Assembly: GCA_002794785.1 (NCBI GenBank)
Contig: NBBA01000020.1
Span: 62,001-126,000, forward strand
Direction: 5' to 3'
DNA length: 64,000 nt
DNA from: Coniferiporia sulphurascens
Lineage: Eukaryota; Basidiomycota; Agaricomycetes; Hymenochaetales; Hymenochaetaceae
The notes beneath the pieces are model-generated. The model saw only the letters and a list, made by a program, of their open reading frames with translations. It was not told where the DNA came from and ran no database searches. Shown here piece by piece: positions 11,294 through 21,111 of the stretch. The position numbers were made by a program, and so were the translations under genes. Numbering within the stretch: the first letter of the stretch is position 1; each line of letters starts with the position of its first letter.

Positions 11294-12274
11294 CCTCCAC
11301 GCTAAAAGAGGTCACTGTCCACACCCTCATGGATCGGTGGATGCTCTCACTTGCCTGCCCCCTTGCCTCAACCACCAACAAATACTTGGCAGTACATGGC
11401 CTCCCCTCTCACCGACCTTGAAAGCTGCTCATGCATTTGGTCGACCACCCATGCAGTGAGCTCTCTGCAGTCACACAGGTCCTCTGCCATGCCGGTCCCT
11501 ACAGGGGTTACTGGCTGAGCTTTGACTCAGCTTACCAGCGCAGGCACGGCTTGATCTCGCACTGCAGGTGGCACAACCACCCCCCCTGGCCTGTGCAGTC
11601 AACCACCCATATCCTTGGCAGCTGCAGCACCTTCTACTCATGGATACGATGTGTTTGGCCACCTCGGGACCCTCTCCCAGTCCACCACTCAGAGTGGGCT
11701 GACGAAAACCACCTCCCAGTTTTGCACTGCTGGCTAAAGCTGACAGGACACCTTAACCACCTCTCTGACCACGCCGCAGGTGCCATCCGGCTAGCCTTTG
11801 CCATGATGGACCTTGATGGCCACCCAACCGATGAGGATATGGACCTGGACCTCCTATGGGACTACATGCATTGTATGCTCGGACCTCAAACCCAGGACTC
11901 AGACCCAGCCCTTTTGGAGCTCTCAGGTACGCTCCCTCCCTTTCCCTCTGATTAATGCCCGTCTTTCGAATTCCTATGGATATGTCTTGGCCGGCACTCT
12001 CACCACCCCTTTCTCACTTCTAAGCTTCTTACGTTGCCTGCCTTCGCCCGCTTGGTTTGTTCGTAGCGATATGTATTCCTCCCTCTTGTGTCTTTTTCAC
12101 TCAATAGGGGCTCTTCACACTTTGGCACTCCTTCAGGGAGCAGAGCCCCCACCCAGTTTTGTGCGATGCACAATGATGGGTGCCTCCATTGTTATGTAGT
12201 TAGGGCCCCCCCTTTGGGGGGGCAGCTTGTAATTATGTAATACTGCAGGAATAATTTAAAAAAAAAAAAAAAAA
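11294..12274 (+). mobile_element. LINE copy C, right part (RNase H end, 3' UTR, poly-A tail)
   Basis: Continues the codon interrupted by the Tc1-type element. It encodes the C-terminal part of ORF2 (to about 11955, with a stop near 11420), then the 3' UTR with the conserved hairpin and an 18-nt A run (12257-12274). Unlike copy B its tail is plain A rather than TAA repeats. Copy D begins directly after the A run. Confidence 0.9.
12205..12223 (+). other. Conserved 3' UTR hairpin, LINE copy C
   Basis: GCCCCCCC, TTT loop, GGGGGGGC, about 35 nt before the poly-A tail. Confidence 0.75.
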
Positions 12275-12289
12275 GGAGCACACTCATTC

Positions 12290-14481
12290 AGAGGGCCTTG
12301 TCTGTTTAGTCCTCACAGTTGACATTCAGGGGTTTTTTCGACTCGGTGCACCCCCAGCTCCTCCACTGACAACTGTTGGACCTTGGTTGCACACCAGACA
12401 TGGCCAACTGGTGCTTGTCCTTCATGATGGACCAGCAGGTCACTGTCACCTTCGATGACACCACCCTCCCTACTGCCCCCAAACCCGACTTCGGCACCCC
12501 CCAGGGATCGCCAGTCTCCCCCATCCTGTCAACTATATTCGCAGGAGTGGTCCTCTGGCGCTTTCACCAAGCCGGCACCACCACCCTGGCATATGTTGAT
12601 GACCATTTACTAATCTGCATAGGTCCTTCAGTGGCATCCAACTGCCATGCTCTCGCCCGTGCCTACCACCAACTCGACACCCTCTTCGGCACCATCGGTC
12701 TCAACATCGAAGCCACCAAGATGGAGTGCCTCCACTTTCACCCCCCTCAGCGATGCACCGGCTACAACAGCTGGGACACTGCCAGGGTCCAGGTCGACCC
12801 CAACACCCTGATTCACCCCTCAATCCCACTGCAATGGCTGGGGATATGGTGGGATCCAGGCCTCTCCTTCAAGCCCCACATTGAGCGCATGCGCTCCAAG
12901 GGGCTCTCCACCCTTGCCACCCTCCGCATTCTGGGCAACACCCAGCACGGAATCTCCACCCTCCTCCTCCACCACCTGTACACCTCCTGCATCTGCTCCA
13001 TCCTGGCATGGGGGGTGCCAGTCTGGTACCATGGCTGCCACCAAAAAACTCTGGTAAACCACCTCCAGGCTGTGCAAAACACGGCCTGCCACTGGATTCT
13101 AGGTGTCTTCAAAGGCGCCTCCCCCCATTCCACCAATTTCCCTTGCTCTGTTCCCCCTCTCTCTTTCTATTTCGAATATATAAAGACTACTCTGGCGCAC
13201 CCCTCACTCTATAGGCTGAAAACTTTTTTAAAAATGTAGCTAACAGACCTTTCTCCCTTTCTTTGCAGGTCTGAGCCCCCTGGGTTCAACAAGTCCCTGA
13301 ATACACACATCCCCCAATGGAAGGATCCCCTAGCCTTCACCAAAGGCCAAGTCCACTTCACCACCCCTGTCACCCCAGTCAGCACCGACACAAGCAAACA
13401 ATTCGTGAGCGCCACACAGGCCCTCGGCTCCACCCCCCACATCCAGGTATTCATGGATGGCTCCCGCATCGACAACAAGTCAGGCTCTGCCATCTGCGTA
13501 ATGCTAGGCCCCACCTGCCTCCGGTCACACTGACTGGAGTCCCCCACCTGCGCCACTGCCATGGACACCAAGGAGTTCTCCCTCGCCATGGCCCCCGGCT
13601 GGGTAGTGCACCACCTCCTGGCACAACTGCATGTCACATCAGATATTTTCTTTCTATCTGATTTGCTGACTGCACTCCACCTCTTCCACACATGGGCCGC
13701 TGCCCCTGGTGCCCACCTCCTCCACATTTGGAAAGCAGGTGTGGAGACTCTGCTGGACTCGTACCCCCAGCTCACCGTTCACTTTGTATGGTGCCCCAGC
13801 CACTTGGACATCCCTGGAAATGAATGGGCTGACACGGAAGTGAAGCTGGCAACAGAGCTCCCTCCATCCGACCTCAAACCATCCACCTCTGCACTTAAAG
13901 AAGTCGCAGTCTGCACCCTCATGGACTGATGGACTCTCTCGCTCACCCGCCCCCTAGCATCCACCGCAGACAAATACCTCGTGGTACATGGCATCCCCTC
14001 TCACCAACCCAGGAAGCTTCTCATGCACTCGGTTGACCACCCCCGACATGAGCTGGTGGCAGTCGCTCAAGTCCTCTGTCATGCCAGTCCTTATGGGGGC
14101 TACTGGCTGAGTTTCGACTCAGCCTACTGGCGCAGGCATGGCCTGATCTCGCACTGCCGGTGGCACAACCACCCCCCCTGGCCTGTGCAGTCAACCACCC
14201 ACATTCTTGGCGGCTGTAGCACCTTCCACTCATGGATACGACATGTATGGCCACCACAGGACCCTCTCCCAGTCCACCACTCAGAGTGGGCTGACGAACA
14301 CCGCCTCCTGGTTTTGCACCATTGGCTGAAGCTGACGGGGCACCTAAACCGCCTCCCTGACCACGCTGCAGGTGCCATCAGGCTTTCTTTTGCCACGATG
14401 GACTTAGACAGCCACCCAACTGACGAGGATATGGACCTGGACCTCCTACAGGACTACATGTGTCATATGCTCGGACCTTGA
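12290..14481 (+). pseudogene. LINE copy D ORF2 fragment: reverse transcriptase and RNase H
   Basis: Reverse transcriptase motif A (VDIQGFFDS) is followed by a stop before 12376. From 12376 to 13239 the frame is open with TPQGSPVSPILS and TLAYVDDHLLICIG. The RNase H part (about 13317-14481) is split over frames. It keeps SDLLTAL and GNEWADTEVK, but the first motif reads FMDGSRID instead of FTDGSRID, and stops occur near 13533 and 13927. A dead copy. Confidence 0.88.
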
Positions 14482-14795
14482 ACCCAGGACTTGGACCCAG
14501 CCCTTTTGGAGCTCTCAGGTATGCTCCCTCCCTTTCCTCATGATTAGTGCCCGTCTTTCGGATTCCTATGGAGACGTCCCGGCCAGTGCTCTCACCCTCC
14601 CTTTCCACTTCTAAGCTTCTTACTTTAACCTGCCCTTATCTGCCTGGTTTGTTCGTAGTGATATGTATTCCTCCTTCTCATGTTCTTCTTACTAAATAGG
14701 GGCTCTTCACACTTCAGCACCCTTTGGGGAGCAGAGCCCCCACCCAGTTTTGTGCGATGCACAATGATGGGCGCCTCCATTGTTATGTAGTTAGG

Positions 14796-14814
14796 GCCCC
14801 CCCTCTGGGGGGGC
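14796..14814 (+). other. Conserved 3' UTR hairpin, LINE copy D
   Basis: GCCCCCCC, TCT loop, GGGGGGGC, about 25 nt before the tail. The loop differs from copy C (TCT versus TTT) while the stem is kept. Confidence 0.75.
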
Positions 14815-14868
14815 AGCTTGTAATTATGTAATACTGCAGGAATAATAATAAAATAATAAATAAAAAAA

Positions 14869-15843
14869 GACCATGATTCATCCAAAGGAATCATCCTCAT
14901 TCCTTGCAATAAGACAATTGATGCACTAGGAACAGCGAAGCATTACCATGACAACATCTACAGACGATTTGGACTCCCTAAGCACATCATCTCTGACCGA
15001 GGACCACAGTTCGCATCACAAGTCTTTCAGACCCTCTGCACCCGTCTCGGCATTAAGTCAAAGCTGTCCACTGCCTATCACCCCCAAACGGATGGACAAA
15101 CTGAATGCACCAACCAGGAAGTGGAGGCTTATCCACGCATTTATTGCAGCACATCGCCACATTCCTGGGCTGACTCACTTACAGACCTGGAGTTCTTGCA
15201 CAATCTCCAGACCCATTCAGTCACCAAGACATTGCCGTTCACCATCATGCTCGGGTATAACCCCATACCAATCCCCTCAGTGATTGAAGACACAGATCTC
15301 CCATCTCTCTCACAGCACCTGCACCTTCTTACATCAATCAGAAAAGAAGCACTAGCTGCCCATGACCTGGCCCATGCCCATATGGCACGATTCAGAGCAC
15401 AAGGCTTCAAACCATTCAAACTTGGTGACAAGGTTTGGTTAGAAGCCACCAATTTGCATTTCCCCAACCACTCCTGCAAATTATCACCTAAATGGGAGGG
15501 ACCATTTCCCATCATTCAGGTACTATCACCCCTGAACTATTGCCTCAAGTTGCCAGATGCATGGCACATCCACCCCATTTTCCACACCTCACTTCTTTTG
15601 GCTTACACAGAAACCAAGGCACATGGACCTCCATTCAGTTTACCACCACCTGAGCTGATTGAAGACCAGCAGGAATATGAAATCAAAGCCATTGTTTCCC
15701 ACAAAGGCACAGGGAACAGAAGGCATTTCCTAGTCAAGTGGACTGGCTATCCATCCTCAGAAAACCAATGGTTATCCGAAAAGGATCTATCACATGCCCC
15801 AGACATCCTGAAAACGTATAAAGACCTCAAAAAATTGGACTGA
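14869..15843 (+). CDS. Ty3/gypsy integrase with C-terminal chromodomain (truncated pol)
   Basis: An open frame of about 324 codons, without its own start, that encodes the end of a chromovirus pol polyprotein. The catalytic triad is present: D in the opening DHDSSKGI, D in HIISDRGPQFAS and E in DGQTECTNQE. A GPY-like region (KWEGPFPIIQVL) and LHPIFH-type segment (IHPIFHTSLL) follow. The last 50 residues form a chromodomain (YEIKAIVSHKGTG...HFLVKWTGYPSSENQW), which in this retroelement group targets integration to modified chromatin. Protease, reverse transcriptase and RNase H are absent because the element is cut off at the tail of LINE copy D. The reading frame itself has no internal stop. 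Confidence 0.92.
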   Translation, partial: DHDSSKGIILIPCNKTIDALGTAKHYHDNIYRRFGLPKHIISDRGPQFASQVFQTLCTRLGIKSKLSTAYHPQTDGQTECTNQEVEAYPRIYCSTSPHSWADSLTDLEFLHNLQTHSVTKTLPFTIMLGYNPIPIPSVIEDTDLPSLSQHLHLLTSIRKEALAAHDLAHAHMARFRAQGFKPFKLGDKVWLEATNLHFPNHSCKLSPKWEGPFPIIQVLSPLNYCLKLPDAWHIHPIFHTSLLLAYTETKAHGPPFSLPPPELIEDQQEYEIKAIVSHKGTGNRRHFLVKWTGYPSSENQWLSEKDLSHAPDILKTYKDLKKLD

Positions 15844-15873
15844 CATTCCCCCATCTGCCCTTACACCTGTAAT

Positions 15874-16518
15874 ATGAGAGTAAAAGCAATTCCCTCTACA
15901 CCCTCGTCTATGACCACTGCCTACATCACCACCCACAACCACCTCTGGTACCTTGCCATCATCATACCAGGCAGCCTCTTCATCTTTGTCTATGCTCTCA
16001 CTATTGCAACTCGACCCCGACCTCATCGCTCACCTCGCCCTCATCTCTCAACTATCAATCCTCGATCCACTACTCCCCCACTACCTCTCCAAGCCCCACC
16101 AACCGTCCACCACCACGAATACCAACCCTGCCGCACTACTCCCACCCGCCAGGACGTTCTCAACCAACTCCAACAGACCTTCCCTGCAGATTTTCTGCAA
16201 GCCACCCACATCTCAAACATAGAGTTTGAAATTGAGCAAGCAGAAAGTGAGCTAAGTCGTACCAATCCTCCTACCATCGACCTCCTTCTTCACCTCGCCA
16301 AACTACATGACCAGGTTGTGATCCACCATGAGCTTGCACTCCAGGCCCAACTCATCAAACACCACCACCAAGTACTGCCGCCGACAACAACAAGCCCGAC
16401 TCATCCACTGCCAACTTCCAACACAGCCCCACCACCTTACTCCCCTACCAGCATGAACAATCCTTCAACAGGTCCTCACCTCAGTGGACCTGGAACCGGA
16501 TGTCAACCTATTAAATAA
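15874..16518 (+). CDS. Unrecognised ORF with one membrane segment, in the env position of the gypsy element
   Basis: A 214-codon frame that starts 30 bp after the pol stop. Near residues 24-45 it has one hydrophobic segment (LWYLAIIIPGSLFIFVYALT), followed by a basic proline-rich stretch, a helical region around residues 105-150 and a proline/serine-rich tail. I do not recognise a family. It occupies the place where env or an extra ORF sits in some Ty3/gypsy elements and overlaps the presumed LTR start at 16500. It may be a real third ORF, or a chance open frame. No codon evidence is available here. Confidence 0.45.
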   Translation: MRVKAIPSTPSSMTTAYITTHNHLWYLAIIIPGSLFIFVYALTIATRPRPHRSPRPHLSTINPRSTTPPLPLQAPPTVHHHEYQPCRTTPTRQDVLNQLQQTFPADFLQATHISNIEFEIEQAESELSRTNPPTIDLLLHLAKLHDQVVIHHELALQAQLIKHHHQVLPPTTTSPTHPLPTSNTAPPPYSPTSMNNPSTGPHLSGPGTGCQPIK

Positions 16519-16761
16519 ATATAACGAACGATATAAATATAGTGGTCATATGAACAACCACCTTACTAAGTGAATGATAATGCAATGATAACGCCATACA
16601 ATATAGGAGCTAGATAGTTATAGTAGTATTAGCTCACGGAACATGTATATAAGGGAGCTGGTCTCGCCCTAGAAATACATCGGTTTACGCTGATAACCCA
16701 CCTTGCCTGAACCACCACTGCACCTCATCGTCTACCACAATGTGCGTAGATTTTAAAACAA
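16500..16761 (+). repeat. Possible LTR of the gypsy element
   Basis: Follows the pol region with a TG start (TGTCAACC), A/T-rich sequence, a TATA-like ATGTATATAAGGG near 16642 and a plausible end near AAAACA (16761). A possible primer-binding-like TGGCATCACA lies just after. I see no matching second LTR in the window, so limits are approximate. Confidence 0.4.
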
Positions 16762-16804
16762 CCGGATCCTGGCATCACATCCACAAATCTGCCAGATCAG
16801 TAGA

Positions 16805-17272
16805 ATGAGAAACCATCTCAGGGCAGTGGAGGACATGCAGTGCATCACATGGCATGCTCAAGAGCTAATGGAGAATCTTGAGTCCCACATTAATCTTTTG
16901 GTCAACAACCTCAGAATTCTCCAAAACACTGATTATGAGTCCCTTGAGGAGGAAGGCATCCACACAGCCATCCTCGGTCTCCACCCTCAAGTGCACCTTT
17001 ACCGACCCCTGGCAACCCCTACTCTGGTCCCCACTGCTCCACCAACACCCATCATCACCCACCATCAATCAACAGCGACCCAAACAGAACCACGCCCCAT
17101 ACCTCCGCCAAACTCGACCCAGTCATCGTCTTTGTCATCCCGGCACACCCCCTGCTTCGCCTGTGGCAGCACCACACACTACACCCACAACTGTCCCCAG
17201 TCAATCTGTCCCTGGTGTGACACCGCCACTCCTGGACACACACCACAAGACTGCCCCAACACAGGTTTCTGA
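16805..17272 (+). CDS. Gag-like fragment with two zinc knuckles
   Basis: A 155-codon frame with an N-terminal helical stretch, a proline/threonine-rich middle and two C-terminal knuckles: CFACGSTTHYTHNC (exact CX2CX4HX4C) and CPWCDTATPGHTPQDC (longer spacing). This is the layout of a retroelement nucleocapsid. It lies just downstream of the possible LTR at 16500-16761, as gag does after a 5' LTR, and is cut off by the LTR-like sequence at 17284. It is too short to be a complete gag; start codon uncertain. Confidence 0.6.
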   Translation: MRNHLRAVEDMQCITWHAQELMENLESHINLLVNNLRILQNTDYESLEEEGIHTAILGLHPQVHLYRPLATPTLVPTAPPTPIITHHQSTATQTEPRPIPPPNSTQSSSLSSRHTPCFACGSTTHYTHNCPQSICPWCDTATPGHTPQDCPNTGF

Positions 17273-17283
17273 GTCAACCCAGC

Positions 17284-18270
17284 TGTTATGATATATACAT
17301 TTCAATTCATATTTCATCTTTTATTATATAATGATGGATTAGTCATTAGGTACACTTCCTCTGATCAGTAGTAAGCAGGCACAGATAGTTCTAGATCTAT
17401 GATGTCACAGTAGAAGGTTCTAGAGCGATGATACCATATTGCATCAGTATGGCAACATATTACGTAGTAATGGCATCATGACTGTTTCGTGCTTCTGATT
17501 GGTAGTTTATTATTAGATTTGACCTGCCCTTAAGTAGTCAAATGTGTATAAGTAGCAGCCAATGCAGACCTGGGGAACTCAGTCAAGTTCTCTTAGGATA
17601 TCCACTATCTCTGTGTGATCCCTCCTTGTCAACTTGCATCTCACTTTCCTAAGTCATTTCACTGGTAGAACCTGTGCACTGTTACAATTTTCCTTTACTT
17701 TCCCTTATGCGCTGACTCACTTCCTCTTCGTCATCATCAGTCAGCACAACTCCCCCATTTCTCTGCCTTACTCATCCTCATTTGCCTTGCACCATACGAC
17801 ACCATGATGACGCCTTATTGCACCATCATGACGTGCTTTGCTTACTGATAGCCCTACTTGTATTACCAAGGCATTCCTTGGGTTTCCATGACCTTCCATA
17901 GTCTGGTAAACTACCCTACACAGGCCGCTACAGTAGTAAACACATAGAGTAGCATGTAAGCATGTAACTTCGGTAGCACAAGCCCTAAGCTTGTGCTCTT
18001 TGTTCATACAAGCCCATTATCTGCTACCACCAGTCTACTGTGTGCCCCTTGGCCATTAGTCGCTCCATCGTAACCCGACTCGCTATAAGAAGCCTACCAC
18101 ATCCACATTGCCGATCAGGAAGCCCCATCGACGATCACCCTCGACTTACGACATCTAGGAAGCCCCGTTGCCATACCACCAGTTCCGACGATCAGGAAGC
18201 CCCGACGTCGATCACCGCATAACCGTTGAGCTTAACATGCACCATGTTGGTGTATAGTGTTGCCCTAACA
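17284..18270 (+). repeat. Possible older LTR, split by solo LTR 1
   Basis: Begins TGTTATGATATATAC and ends GTTGCCCTAACA, i.e. the same TGTTA/TAACA type of ends as the solo LTR family, with a TATA-like TGTGTATAAGTAGC near 17550. Solo LTR 1 is inserted at 17680. No 5-bp duplication is visible at the outer ends, so this may be an element remnant and not a clean solo LTR. Confidence 0.4.
17680..18237 (+). mobile_element. Solo LTR 1 (558 bp, target duplication TGCAC)
   Basis: Starts TGTTACAATTTTCC, ends GAGCTTAACA, and is flanked by TGCAC at 17675-17679 and 18238-18242. It contains a perfect 8-bp hairpin (17976-17996, loop CCTAA) and, near its 3' end, three copies of AGGAAGCCCC. No internal retroelement sequence remains, as expected after LTR-LTR recombination. 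It closely matches solo LTR 3 in the opposite orientation. Confidence 0.92.
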
Positions 18271-18336
18271 CTGCAGGTGTATTGCATAGCTCAGTAGGAA
18301 TAATAAATAATAATTAAAAAATAATTAAAAAAAGGG

Positions 18337-18640
18337 AAGGGGTCAGTTGGAATACCTCAGGGGCCTCGGCCCCCTTGGTTGTGCACCTGTTGCGCATATG
18401 GAGCACAAATGCGGCCACATGCTGATCAATGATCATAGCCATGGATGGGTTAGCAGAGTATGGGTGCTGAGCAAACATAGTCACAAGGTTCCCCTTCACA
18501 TTAAATGATGAGGTGAGGACCGCAACTTGGTCCACAGTCGGGAGGGAGGCAAAGAACTCATGTGCAATGTTTGTGAGGACCATGGCAGGTTTCTGGAGGT
18601 GTGCTGAGAGGCCAGTGCCTGGTGAGAGGACCAGTGTTGG
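18337..18640 (-). pseudogene. LINE gag N-terminal fragment
   Basis: Minus-strand frame (SANPSMAMIIDQHVAA and FQLTPS) homologous to the start of the copy A gag but extending further upstream, so it shows part of the missing N-terminus. On its 3' side it is cut by an A/T-rich tail (18298-18336). On its 5' side it meets the tail of copy E. Only a fragment remains. Confidence 0.75.
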
Positions 18641-18696
18641 GTCTTTTTTTAAATTTATTATTATTATTATTCCTGCGGTATTACATAATTACAAGC

Positions 18697-18718
18697 TGCC
18701 CCCCCTTTGGGGGGGCCC
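18697..18718 (-). other. Conserved 3' UTR hairpin, LINE copy E
   Basis: C-run/G-run hairpin as in copies B, C and D, about 25 nt before the tail on the minus strand. Confidence 0.7.
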
Positions 18719-19222
18719 TAACTACATAACAACAGAGGCGCCCATCATCACACATCGCATGAAACAGGGTGGGGGCTCTGCTCCTTGAAGGGTGCTGTAG
18801 TGTGAAGAGCCCCTATTTAGTAGAAAGAAACATGAGAAGGAGGGATACATATCACTATGAACAAACCAGGCAGGCGAGGGCAGGTAAGGTAAGAAGCTTA
18901 GAAGTGAGAAAGGGATGGTGAAAGTGCCAGCTGGGACATATTCATGGGAATTTGAAAGGCAGACACTAGTCAGGAGGAAAGGGAGGAAGCGTACCTGAGA
19001 GCTCCAAAAGGGCCAGGTCCGAGTCCTGGGTTCGTGGTCTGAGCATACAATGCATGTAATCCCATAGGAGGTCCAATTCCATATCCTTGTTGGCAGGGTG
19101 GCCATCCAAGCCCATCGCAGCAAAAGCTAGCTGGATGGATCCCATGGTGCAGTCAGAGAGGCGGTTGAGGTGCCCCATCTGCTTAAGCCAGCAGTGCAGA
19201 ACCAGGAGGCAGTTTTCATCAG

Positions 19223-19761
19223 TGTTATGTTTTTTCCTCTGTTTTTCCCCCATTATGCTGACTCACTCCTCTTTGTCATCATCAGTCAGCATAACTCCCC
19301 CATTTCCCATTATTTACTCATCCCTTATTTGCATCACACCATAAGATGCCATGATGATGCCATACGCCATCATCATGTTGTGTTTTGCTTACTCATGTAT
19401 GTTCTACAAACTTCCATGACCTTCCATAGGCCATCCACCCCATAGAGTACTACAAATAGTAGCAAACACATAGAGTAGCATATAAGCATGTAATGTAGGT
19501 TGCACAAGCCCTAAGCTTGTGCTCTTTGTTCATACAAGCCCATTATATGCACCTCACCAACTACTGCATGCTTCACCTAGTCATCAGCTACTTCATCGTA
19601 ACCCAATTCCATTAAGAAGACCTCGCGCATCTTCGACAATCAGGAAGCCCCTTCATCGATCAACCTTGTTAATGGCATCTGGAAGCCCCATCGCTGATCA
19701 CTCAGTTAACCAACCTCAGGAAGCCCCATTGTTGATCACCCACATCCAGCCAAGCTTAACA
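19223..19761 (+). mobile_element. Solo LTR 2 (539 bp, target duplication ATCAG)
   Basis: Starts TGTTATGTTTTTTCC, ends AAGCTTAACA, flanked by ATCAG (19218-19222, 19762-19766). It has the family's CCTAA-loop hairpin near 19502-19522 and the three GGAAGCCCC units near the 3' end. Inserted in the ORF2 end of LINE copy E. Confidence 0.92.
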
Positions 19762-19882
19762 ATCAGCCCACTCTGAGTGGTGGACTGGAAGGGGTACCTG
19801 AGGTGGCCAGATGTGTCGTATCCAAGGTTGGAAGGTGCTACGGCCACCCAAGATGTGGGCAGTCAACTGCACTGGCCAGGGG

Positions 19883-20442
19883 TGTTAAGCTCAACGGTTA
19901 TGCGGTGATCGACGTCGGGGCTTCCTGATCGTCAGGACTGATGATACGGCAATGGGGCTTCCTAGATGTCGTAAGTCGAGGATGATCGTCGATGGGGCTT
20001 CCTGATCGGCAATGTGGACGCAGTAGGCTTCTTATAGCGAGTCGGGTTATGACGAAGTGACTAATGGCCAAGTGGCACACAGTAGACTGGTGGTAGCAGA
20101 TAATGGGCTTGTATGAACAAAGAGCACAAGCTTAGGGCTTGTGCTACTGAAGTTACATGCTTATATGCTATTCTATGTGTTTGCTACTGTAGCGACTTGG
20201 TTAGGTATGTTTACCAGCCTATGGAAGATCATGGAAACTCAAGGAATGCCTTGGTAATACAAGTACGGTGATCAGTAAGCAAAGCACGTCATGATGGTGC
20301 AATAAGGTGTCATCATGGCGTCTTATGGCATAAGGCGAAATAAGGATGAGTAAGGTAGAGAAATGGGGGAGTTGCGCTGACTGATGATGACGAAGGGGAA
20401 GTGAGTCAGCGCAATAAGGAAAAGTAAAGGAAAATTGTAACA
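19883..20442 (-). mobile_element. Solo LTR 3 (560 bp, target duplication AGGGG)
   Basis: Minus-strand LTR nearly identical to solo LTR 1, flanked by AGGGG (19878-19882, 20443-20447). With LTR 1 it forms a long inverted repeat about 1.6 kb apart. Inserted in LINE copy E. Confidence 0.92.
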
Positions 20443-21111
20443 AGGGGGGGTGGTTGTGCCATCTGCAATGTGAGATCAAGCCATGCTTGTGCCAGTAGGC
20501 TGAGTCGAAGCTCAGCCAGTAACCCCCATAGGGACTGGCACAGCAGAGGACCTGAGCAACTGCAGAAAGCTCATGGCAAGGGTGGTCGACCAAGTGCATG
20601 AGTAACTTTCAGGGTCGGCAAGAAGGGAGGCCATGAACCACCAAGTATTTGTTGGCAGTTGAGGCAAGGGGGTGGGTGAGCGAGAGGGTCCACCAGCCCA
20701 TGAGGGTGCGGACAGTGACTTCTTTGAGCACAGAGGTGGAGGGCTTTAGGTTGGATGGAGGGAGCTCGGTTGCTTGTTTTGCCTCCATGTCAGCCCATTC
20801 ATTTCTGGGGATGTCCGAGTGTCTGGGGCACCATACAAAATGGACGGTGAGCAGGGGGTATGAGTCCAGCAGAGTCTCCACACCTGCCTTCCAGATGTGG
20901 AGGAGGTGGGTGCCTGGAGCAGCGGCCCATGTGTGGAAGAGGTGGATGGCAGTCAGTGAATCAGACAGAAAGAAAATGTCCGATGCAACACACAGTTGCA
21001 CCAGGAGGCAGTGCACTACCCAGCCCAGGGCCATTGCAAGGGAGAACTCCTCGGCATCCATGGTGGTAGTGCAGGTAGGGGACTCGAGTCGTTGTGACCG
21101 GAGTCTGGTGG

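Larger units (their letters stand above)
12275..14868 (+). mobile_element. LINE copy D, 5'-truncated within reverse transcriptase
   Basis: Plus-strand copy starting just before reverse transcriptase motif A and running through RNase H and the 3' UTR to an A-rich AATAAT-type tail (14839-14868). It begins immediately after the poly-A of copy C and ends immediately before the gypsy integrase fragment, with the first catalytic Asp codon of the integrase (GAC, 14869) at the junction. I could not identify a target-site duplication. Confidence 0.9.

Noticed and set aside
4439..14814. Twin priming as the cause of the inverted LINE pair B/C
   Set aside because: Twin priming gives one 3' end with an inverted 5' piece. 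Here both halves have their own 3' UTR and tail, so two separate copies are needed.
17284..18270. A certain full-length LTR with target duplication around solo LTR 1
   Set aside because: The ends fit TGTTA/TAACA but the flanking five bases differ (CCAGC versus CTGCA), so it is reported only as possible.
18100..20100. CRISPR-like spaced repeats (AGGAAGCCCC units)
   Set aside because: Only three units per LTR, variable spacing, and they travel with the LTR in a eukaryotic genome.
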